Shown here in pieces: positions 6,811 to 11,453 of a stretch of 11,453 bases of DNA. This DNA comes from Burkholderiales bacterium (GTDB lineage: Bacteria > Pseudomonadota > Gammaproteobacteria > Burkholderiales > Usitatibacteraceae). How positions within the stretch are numbered: the stretch's first letter is position 1; every line of letters starts with the position of its first letter. The translations under genes and the position numbers were made by a program. Where the stretch lies: assembly GCA_014378085.1 (NCBI GenBank), contig JACMOJ010000395.1:1-11453 (forward strand), read 5' to 3'. Below the pieces are notes generated by a model. The model had not been told where the DNA came from. It made no database searches and was given only the letters and a program-made list of their open reading frames with translations.

Positions 6811-8453
6811 CAGGCTGCCGCCCCTTTCATGGAGAGTCGAAATTTTGCACCAGAATGATCTGCCGAAACTTCCACCACACAATCGAGCGTCGCACCATTG
6901 ACGTCTGCCAACTCGCGTGCGATGTAGAGTCCCAGGCCAGTGCCCTTCGAGTCGGTGGTAAAGAACGGCTCGAACAAATGTTGCTGGACATCGGTAGCAA
7001 CACCCGGCCCGTCATCGGCGATATCAAATAGCACTCTCTCGCCTTTCGCTTTCGTATACACACTCAGTCGCACCGAACCCGGCTGCATGGTGGCAAACCG
7101 GGTCGCGTTGCGCATCAAGTTCCACAACACCTGATCTAAGTGTGCGCGGTCAAACGTGGCCGATAAGCCCCACGAAATGTTGACGGCAAAGGCATCCTCC
7201 GGACGTTTCTCATTCGCGCAAAATTCCCGGACAAACCGCGGCAAAAAGACCGACATGTCGATCACCTCCGGATGCGCTCGATCACGCCGATTCAAATACA
7301 GAACTTCCTCAACCAATCGATCCAGACGGTGGGCGTTTTCTTGGATGATGGTCAGTAGCCGCGCGTCCTCTCGCGTTCGATTGCTGTCTTCTTCAAGCAA
7401 CTCCGCCGCATGATTAATCGACGACAACGGATTGCGAATCTCGTGCGCAATAGAAGCCGTCAGGCGGCCAAGCGCGACTAGCTTCATTTGCTGCGCCTGC
7501 GCGCGAATCCTCGACGCGTCTTCTAAAAACACCACCGTCGGTGATACTTCGGCATCTCCCACGGCAACAAAGCGTAACTGGTAGTCACGCTGCGATGATG
7601 CATCGCGCACAATTGCGAAAATTCGCTCCCGATCGGCACGCCACTCGCCTAGCAGGTGACTGAGTTGCGGCGCGACATCTGCCAGCGCGCGACCACTCGA
7701 GCCACGCAGGCCGGCCACAATCTCGGCAGATTGCGGGTTGTGCTGACGGATGACACCAAGTTCATCGACAACCACAAACCCGTCTTGCATGTCGCGGATG
7801 ACCAACTCGTTAATTTGGGCGAGATTGGCCAAATCCACACCGCGTTTTTCGGCAACCTGTGCAGCACCTCGCGCGTACGCGGCAAGCGTATAGCCCAACC
7901 CGGCGATCACAAAATAGCCCGACGCGAGCATGCCGCTGGGAACAAACTCGGCCGCGTTTGCGTCACCATACAAGAACTGCCAAAGTTGCTCGAACAACAC
8001 CGCCAACGAGGCCACAGCCGCATGAAAAAACGCGAGCCTGCCGTGTGAGACCAGCGCCGCCGCCGCGAGAGAGACCAGCAACAACATACCAATACCGCTA
8101 CGCGTGCCGCCCGATGCATGCATGATGAGGGTCAGCATCGACACGTCTACCAGCACTTGTGTCGAGAGTTGAATCGTCGCGGACGGCAGCCGAAACTGGG
8201 TTGCCAGAACGAGCGCGATCGACATGACCAAATAGCTACCGAGCCCGGCAGCCGCGATTCCCGGCGAAACGCCACCAATTACCGGGATGCTCTTAAACCC
8301 CCAGAAAATCACGGCGAGCACCAACACCACAATCAGCCGATAGACCGCAAACGACGTCAGCGTGCGCCATGCACTTTCGGGTGACTCAAAGGCGGTGTCG
8401 GCATCATTGCCGATGGCCCGCGACGAGTTATCGATCAACGCGGCGGCGCGCAT
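6810..8453 (-). CDS. pilS: Membrane sensor histidine kinase PilS
   Basis: This is a 547-aa inner-membrane sensor kinase, partner of PilR. The N-terminal part (about residues 34-195) contains roughly six hydrophobic segments, the architecture known for Pseudomonas PilS, which senses pilin in the membrane. A PAS-like domain follows (about 210-310; DMQDGFVVVDELGVIRQHNP). The HisKA domain has the phospho-acceptor H337 in SIAHEIRNPLSS. The ATPase domain has N449 (N box), DDGPG 480-484 (G1), FEPFFTT 494-500 (F box) and GTGLGL 504-509 (G2). I chose the ATG at 8453: it comes one base after the stop of the preceding PP0621-like gene (TAAAATG), and the longer in-frame reading to 8699 would run through that gene with a low-complexity, non-homologous N-terminus. 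The stop overlaps the pilR start. Length is close to the usual 530 aa. Confidence 0.93.
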   Translation of the reverse strand: MRAAALIDNSSRAIGNDADTAFESPESAWRTLTSFAVYRLIVVLVLAVIFWGFKSIPVIGGVSPGIAAAGLGSYLVMSIALVLATQFRLPSATIQLSTQVLVDVSMLTLIMHASGGTRSGIGMLLLVSLAAAALVSHGRLAFFHAAVASLAVLFEQLWQFLYGDANAAEFVPSGMLASGYFVIAGLGYTLAAYARGAAQVAEKRGVDLANLAQINELVIRDMQDGFVVVDELGVIRQHNPQSAEIVAGLRGSSGRALADVAPQLSHLLGEWRADRERIFAIVRDASSQRDYQLRFVAVGDAEVSPTVVFLEDASRIRAQAQQMKLVALGRLTASIAHEIRNPLSSINHAAELLEEDSNRTREDARLLTIIQENAHRLDRLVEEVLYLNRRDRAHPEVIDMSVFLPRFVREFCANEKRPEDAFAVNISWGLSATFDRAHLDQVLWNLMRNATRFATMQPGSVRLSVYTKAKGERVLFDIADDGPGVATDVQQHLFEPFFTTDSKGTGLGLYIARELADVNGATLDCVVEVSADHSGAKFRLSMKGAAA

Positions 8454-8454
8454 T

Positions 8455-8736
8455 TTAACGTGGGCGATTTGCGCAGTTGTCAGGGTCCGCGCAACTGTAC
8501 TTGCCACGTTGTCCGGCCAACTCGCATGCTTCCGACACCGGCAGATGGACGCCACAACGACTGCACTGATACATTTGTTCGGGTGCGATAGATCGCGGCG
8601 GCGCGGCGCCGTCGCCGCTACCGTTAACGCGACCGTCAATGTCCCTGCCCTTTCGCCTGCCCGCACCCATCCGCTTGGCAAAAAACAACAGCCAGACAAT
8701 CACACCGATCAAAACAAAAAACAGGACTTTTCCCAT
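8455..8736 (-). CDS. PP0621-family small membrane-anchored protein with Cys-rich C-terminus
   Basis: A 93-aa protein that I recognise as the PP0621-type gene commonly found before pilS. It has one N-terminal membrane segment (about residues 3-20, VLFFVLIGVIVWLLFFA) followed by a basic stretch (KRxxxGRRKGR), which predicts the C-terminal part faces the cytoplasm. A Gly/Ser/Pro linker leads to a small domain with CSRCGVHLPVSEA (C58, C61) and a second pair of cysteines near the end (C81, C87). Four cysteines in this layout suggest a metal, probably zinc, site. In-frame sequence upstream of the ATG meets a stop codon within three codons, fixing the start. No clear Shine-Dalgarno is present. Only one base separates it from pilS, so cotranscription and coupling are likely. 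Its function is not known; a role in pilus regulation is suggested only by context. Confidence 0.88.
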   Translation of the reverse strand: MGKVLFFVLIGVIVWLLFFAKRMGAGRRKGRDIDGRVNGSGDGAAPPRSIAPEQMYQCSRCGVHLPVSEACELAGQRGKYSCADPDNCANRPR

Positions 8737-8777
8737 ACGCGATTAGATGACACTTTCTAGGACTTCAGTGAAGCGGA

Positions 8778-8807
8778 ATTGTGCGCGTAGTGTGGAGGAT
8801 TGTGCGC
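8778..8807. repeat. Two direct copies of ATTGTGCGC, 21 bp apart
   Basis: ATTGTGCGC occurs at 8778-8786 and 8799-8807. The 21-bp start-to-start distance equals two helical turns, so a dimeric regulator could bind both from one face. They lie 42-71 bp before the PP0621-like start codon. Confidence 0.55.
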
Positions 8808-8874
8808 ATTTTGTCGCGCGGAAGCGCACTCGCGCCAACCAAGCAACACGTACAATTTAATAAACTCGTTTTTT

Positions 8875-8895
8875 GACGGCCGTCTTCAAGCACTT
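8875..8895. promoter_or_regulatory. GACGGCCGTC palindrome abutting a TTCAAGCACTT motif
   Basis: GACGGCCGTC (8875-8884) is a perfect 10-bp palindrome. It runs directly into TTCAAGCACTT (8885-8895), a motif shared with the nrdA leader and (10 bp) the rplU leader. The block lies about 140-160 bp upstream of the PP0621-like start and is a candidate operator. Confidence 0.35.
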
Positions 8896-9137
8896 TTGCC
8901 GGAAAACGCCCGCCGCTATTGGTCTTTTAACATTGGCGCACCCACAAATCGCAAAATGGCCGTCGTTTCAGCGCGCTACCACAAAGCTTACGCCCCTGCT
9001 AGATGCCAGTCCGTCGCAATCTCAATTCGCTTCGATGTGCTGCCTCTAGCCGTCGCTGACTAACTAGCGGCGACGACGAGATGAAAAGCCGACTCAACTA
9101 CGTAGATGGCGCGTCCACGCCCAAGCCACCGAGTCGC

Positions 9138-9911
9138 CTATTTTTCGACGAACGCGCGCTCAATAACAAAGTGTCCGGGCGTACTCATGTTGCCCTCGTC
9201 CCAGCCGCGCGCTTCAAACATGATTCGTAGGTCACGCAGCATCTCCGGGCTGCCACAAATCATCACGCGATCGGTTTCCTTATTAATCGGTGGCAGTCCG
9301 ATATCGGCTTGCAGCTTGCCAGTCTCAATTAAATCAGTCACCCGCCCTTGATGACGAAACGGCTCGCGCGTTACCGTTGGGTAATAAATAAGCTGATTTT
9401 GTACCTGTTCACCAAAAAACGCGTTGTTCGGCAATTCAGTCTGCAAGAAATTATCGTAGGCCAATTCCGCAACGCGCCGGACGCCATGAACCAAGATGAC
9501 GCGTTCAAACTGTTCATACGTCTCAGGGTCCTTGATGAGGCTCATGAATGGCGCCACGCCGGTACCAGTCGAAAGCAAATACAGATTTTTGCCGGGCAAC
9601 ACGTTTTGCAAAATGAGTGTGCCGACGGCCTTGGAATTAACCAACAGCGTGTCACCGACTTGAATGTCCTTTAGTCGCGAGGTCAACGGACCAGCAGGCA
9701 CTTTAATGGACAAGAATTCCAACGTCTCTTCGTAGTTCGCTGACACCATCGAGTAGGCGCGCATCAGTGGCTTTTGATCGACCTCAATACCGATCATCGT
9801 GAATTGACCATTAAGGAAGCGGAAGGACGGATCGCGCGTGGTCGTCAGGCTGAACAACGTATCCGTCCAATGGTGGACGGTGAGGACGCGCTCTTGGAAA
9901 ACATTGGCCAT
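9138..9911 (-). CDS. fpr: Ferredoxin-NADP(+) reductase Fpr
   Basis: This is a 257-aa cytosolic FAD enzyme that moves electrons between NADPH and ferredoxin or flavodoxin, supplying low-potential reductant for biosynthesis, Fe-S repair and oxidative-stress recovery. The FAD-binding domain (about residues 1-100) has the RAYS motif at 51-54. The NADP domain (about 105-245) has STGTGVAPF at 114-122, LVHGVR at 140-145 and ICGSPEM at 218-224. The end, GHFVIERAFVEK, is the short C-terminal extension of the bacterial subclass I Fpr (Azotobacter/Pseudomonas FprA type), which lacks the plastidic terminal tyrosine. The length matches this subclass (about 258 aa). The ATG has no strong Shine-Dalgarno. 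The gene stands alone, with gaps of 338 bp upstream and 401 bp downstream, so it is probably monocistronic. Confidence 0.95.
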   Translation of the reverse strand: MANVFQERVLTVHHWTDTLFSLTTTRDPSFRFLNGQFTMIGIEVDQKPLMRAYSMVSANYEETLEFLSIKVPAGPLTSRLKDIQVGDTLLVNSKAVGTLILQNVLPGKNLYLLSTGTGVAPFMSLIKDPETYEQFERVILVHGVRRVAELAYDNFLQTELPNNAFFGEQVQNQLIYYPTVTREPFRHQGRVTDLIETGKLQADIGLPPINKETDRVMICGSPEMLRDLRIMFEARGWDEGNMSTPGHFVIERAFVEK

Positions 9912-9949
9912 ATTCAGTGATCAAGAAACTGCAAAAAAAATCTTCCAGC

Positions 9950-9992
9950 CGCAGCGCAGAAGTTGCTGCGAAAGCTAGATGGTTGGTCTAGC
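9950..9992. promoter_or_regulatory. Inverted repeats in the fpr upstream region
   Basis: GCTAGA (9974-9979) and TCTAGC (9987-9992) form a 6-bp dyad with 7-nt centre, 63-81 bp before the fpr start. Next to it CGCAGC (9950-9955) pairs with GCTGCG (9965-9970). On the minus strand an 8-T run follows nine bases later (9933-9940), too far for a typical terminator. The first dyad could be an operator. Confidence 0.35.
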
Positions 9993-10041
9993 CGACCGGA
10001 ATCGGTACCCCGCAACCGAATATTAAACGGCGAGTGACGGA

Positions 10042-10106
10042 TGTGTTCGGCTGGTGTGTTCGGCTGGTGTGAGCGGCTTGTGTGAGCGGCCGGTGTGGTC
10101 GGCTGA
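10042..10106. repeat. Five tandem copies of a 13-bp repeat upstream of fpr
   Basis: Units start at 10042, 10055, 10068, 10081 and 10094. The first two are identical (TGTGTTCGGCTGG); the others differ at two to three positions, all keeping TGTG and CGGC. A partial sixth copy (TTTGGTC) follows at 10107. The array ends about 130 bp upstream of the fpr start codon. It is out of frame as a coding unit (13 is not a multiple of three), which supports a non-coding minisatellite or iteron-like element. Confidence 0.85.
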
Positions 10107-10210
10107 TTTGGTCATTTGCATGTAGCCTGACAGCACAGCGCCGAATTCAGATTTCGTTGACTAACTCTGTACGGTCGCTTGAATTTGATTGCGCTTCCTG
10201 CCAAGCCAAC

Positions 10211-10229
10211 AAAAAACGCCGCTCACGGC
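10211..10229 (-). terminator. Putative intrinsic terminator of ispB
   Basis: On the minus strand GCCG and CGGC (10226-10229 and 10218-10221) form a 4-bp GC stem with a TGAG tetraloop, followed by G and six T residues (10211-10216). It begins 20 nt after the ispB stop codon. The stem is short, so efficiency may be modest. Confidence 0.5.
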
Positions 10230-10249
10230 CTAACTGCGAACAAGTCCGC

Positions 10250-11239
10250 TTAAAAGCGCCTTTCTACTGCAAACAGCGTCAATTCTAGCAGAGCCTCTTT
10301 GTGTGGGGATTCCGCCAACGCTGCGATCGAGGCTCTTGCAGTGTCTGCCTCGCGGTGCGCAGCCGCTCGCGCATATTCGATGGCACCGGTGGCGCGGATG
10401 GCTGCAATCACCGCCTCCATATTGCTTCGGTCAGCGTTGGCAATCGCCTTGCGCACAACACTACGCTCGGCATCATCGCCATTGCGGATTGCGTAAATCA
10501 GCGGCAATGTAGGCTTGCCTTCTGCCAAATCGTCCCCCAAATTCTTACCCGTTTCGTTGGCGTCACCGGAATAGTCAAGCACGTCGTCGATCAGTTGAAA
10601 GGCGGTGCCTAAATGCATCCCATAGTCAGCCAAAGCACGCTCTTCCGCACTGGTTGCCCCACCCAAAATTGCGCCAACCCGAGTCGCCGCTTCAAATAAT
10701 TTGGCGGTCTTATACCGAACCACACGAAAGTACTTCTCTTCGTCAGTATCGGGGTCGCCCACGTTTAGCAGCTGAAGAACCTCACCCTCAGAGACAATGT
10801 TAGTGGCCTCGGCCATCACTTCCATGACCCGCATGGAGCCGACCTCAACCATCATCTGAAACGCACGAGAGTAGAGAAAGTCGCCTACTAACACCGACGC
10901 CGCGTTGCCAAACAACGCGTTGGCGGTATCGCGCCCGCGCCGCAGCGATGATTCGTCAACGACGTCGTCGTGTAACAGCGTGGCAGTATGAATGAACTCA
11001 ATCACTGCAGCCATTTCCCTTGCATGCTCTGGCTTAGCGGAAAAGTGACCGCCCGCTAACAGCACCAACACAGGGCGCAGCCGCTTGCCGCCCGAGCCAA
11101 TGATGTAATTTGAAATCTGATTAATTAGCACCACATCCGACGCGAGACGGCGGCGGATGACACTATCGACCGCTGTCATGTCGGCATCGATAACGCGGCG
11201 AATATTCTCTAATTTAATGGGGTTTTGGGGCTGGTTCAT
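10250..11239 (-). CDS. ispB: Octaprenyl diphosphate synthase (long-chain trans-prenyltransferase)
   Basis: This enzyme of 329 aa elongates farnesyl diphosphate with isopentenyl diphosphate to the C40 side chain of ubiquinone (menaquinone too where made). It has the classic motifs: GGKRLRP at 50-56, first Asp-rich motif DDVVD at 91-95 within IHTATLLHDDVVDESS, GDFLYSRAFQMM at 119-130, and second Asp-rich motif DDVLD at 218-222 within GTAFQLIDDVLDY. The length fits E. coli IspB (323 aa). A TTG at 11278 would add 13 residues (PAARPRIIAPRR), but these are not family-like and I prefer the ATG at 11239, although neither has a good Shine-Dalgarno. It is divergent from rplU, the arrangement seen in many Proteobacteria. 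The exact chain length (C40 versus C45) cannot be read from sequence alone. Confidence 0.94.
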   Translation of the reverse strand: MNQPQNPIKLENIRRVIDADMTAVDSVIRRRLASDVVLINQISNYIIGSGGKRLRPVLVLLAGGHFSAKPEHAREMAAVIEFIHTATLLHDDVVDESSLRRGRDTANALFGNAASVLVGDFLYSRAFQMMVEVGSMRVMEVMAEATNIVSEGEVLQLLNVGDPDTDEEKYFRVVRYKTAKLFEAATRVGAILGGATSAEERALADYGMHLGTAFQLIDDVLDYSGDANETGKNLGDDLAEGKPTLPLIYAIRNGDDAERSVVRKAIANADRSNMEAVIAAIRATGAIEYARAAAHREADTARASIAALAESPHKEALLELTLFAVERRF

Positions 11240-11295
11240 CCGTCGTGGCGCGATTATGCGGGGCCTGGCTGCTGGCAAGCAACGCTAAGCCCCTG

Positions 11296-11309
11296 TTTTG
11301 ACGTCAAAA
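11296..11309. promoter_or_regulatory. Perfect 14-bp palindrome between ispB and rplU
   Basis: TTTTGACGTCAAAA is a perfect palindrome in the 198-bp divergent region. It sits just upstream of the rplU -35, and its right half supplies a TTGACG on the minus strand toward ispB. The heptamer TTTGACG recurs 18 bp downstream as part of the rplU -35. It could be an operator for one or both genes. Confidence 0.5.
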
Positions 11310-11315
11310 ATTGGT

Positions 11316-11344
11316 TTGACGAGGTTTTGTGAGACCAGTATAAT
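11316..11344 (+). promoter_or_regulatory. Strong sigma-70 promoter of rplU
   Basis: TTGACG (11316-11321) and a perfect TATAAT (11339-11344) are separated by 17 bp, the optimum. Transcription would start near 11351, leaving a leader of about 87 nt before rplU, in keeping with a highly expressed ribosomal protein operon. Confidence 0.85.
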
Positions 11345-11437
11345 AACGAGTTCTGTCAAGCACTTGTACGTCGTCTTGAATCAACTCTTCACAAGTCGCG
11401 TTTGAACAGAAACAAACAACCTTTTTGGAGTTTAACC

Positions 11438-11453
11438 ATGTACGCGGTCATAA
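11438..11453 (+). CDS. rplU: Large ribosomal subunit protein bL21, start only
   Basis: Only the first five codons (MYAVI) and one base lie in the window. They match the invariant bL21 start (MYAVIKTGGKQ in E. coli). GGAG at 11427-11430, seven bases before the ATG, is a good ribosome site, and a near-consensus promoter lies upstream. The position divergent from ispB is the usual place of rplU-rpmA in Proteobacteria. bL21 binds 23S rRNA in the large subunit. The call rests on five residues plus this context. Confidence 0.85.

Larger units (their letters stand above)
8737..9137. other. fpr to PP0621-pilS-pilR intergenic region
   Basis: This 401-bp stretch should hold the promoter of the PP0621-pilS-pilR unit. 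Visible elements are a 9-bp direct repeat (8778 and 8799), a perfect GACGGCCGTC palindrome (8875-8884), an adjoining TTCAAGCACTT motif (8885-8895) and a GC-rich hairpin beyond the fpr stop (CGTCGC 9051-9056 with GCGACG 9070-9075). I cannot assign a convincing -35/-10 pair: a minus-strand TTGAAG followed by TTTATT has 19-bp spacing. An 87-codon plus-strand reading frame here has no ribosome site or recognisable product. Confidence 0.5.

Noticed and set aside
5773..6858. A 361-codon plus-strand open frame opposite pilR
   Set aside because: Its length comes from the codon bias of pilR on the other strand; the product is His/Arg-rich with no known domain, while the minus strand shows all PilR motifs.
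8454..8699. Longer N-terminus for PilS (82 extra residues)
   Set aside because: It would fully overlap the PP0621-like gene in another frame, and the extra residues are not like any PilS; the ATG one base after the PP0621-like stop fits better.
8800..9063. 87-codon plus-strand open frame in the fpr-PP0621 gap
   Set aside because: No Shine-Dalgarno, no recognisable family, and it overlaps likely regulatory DNA of the pilSR unit; a real gene cannot be excluded but is not supported.
9933..9970. Terminator or attenuator before fpr (hairpin plus eight T residues)
   Set aside because: Nine bases separate the stem from the T-run, too far for a normal intrinsic terminator.
10082..10288. 68-codon plus-strand open frame across the 13-bp repeats and the ispB end
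   Set aside because: Starts within the repeat array, runs into ispB antisense, and has no family resemblance.

Overview
The window looks like a chromosomal housekeeping segment of a Beta- or Gammaproteobacterium. The evidence is a class Ia ribonucleotide reductase of the Pseudomonas/Burkholderia type, a PilS/PilR pair with the small PP0621-type gene in front of it, an Fpr ferredoxin-NADP reductase, and the divergent ispB/rplU pair. Base composition is moderately GC-rich throughout and no gene stands out as foreign. I see no transposase, integrase, phage gene, CRISPR array, tRNA or rRNA. Eight complete genes lie on the minus strand, and the first codons of rplU lie on the plus strand at the right edge.

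Reading along the minus strand (right to left): ispB (octaprenyl diphosphate synthase) ends in a short putative terminator. A 338-bp gap with a 13-bp tandem repeat follows, then fpr. After a 401-bp gap comes the tightly packed unit PP0621-like gene, pilS, pilR, with gaps of 1 nt and an overlap of 1 nt; this unit would control sigma-54-dependent type IV pilus transcription. A long (about 560 bp) regulatory gap with a putative NrdR operator and two DnaA-box-like sites leads into nrdA, a small UPF0339/YegP-like gene, and nrdB. The last three probably form one transcript that makes the dNTP-synthesising reductase.

The genes themselves are ordinary and intact. The interest is mostly in the non-coding DNA: the nrdA leader; strong hairpins between nrdA, the UPF0339 gene and nrdB; a degenerate TTGCGG repeat before nrdB; a five-copy 13-bp repeat before fpr; a perfect palindrome between ispB and rplU; and a 10-12 bp motif (TCAAGCACTT) that recurs in three separate intergenic regions. 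At the protein level, NrdB carries nearly the same short peptide at both ends, and the nrdA-nrdB pair is interrupted by an unstudied small protein. I did not find a convincing new multi-gene system here.
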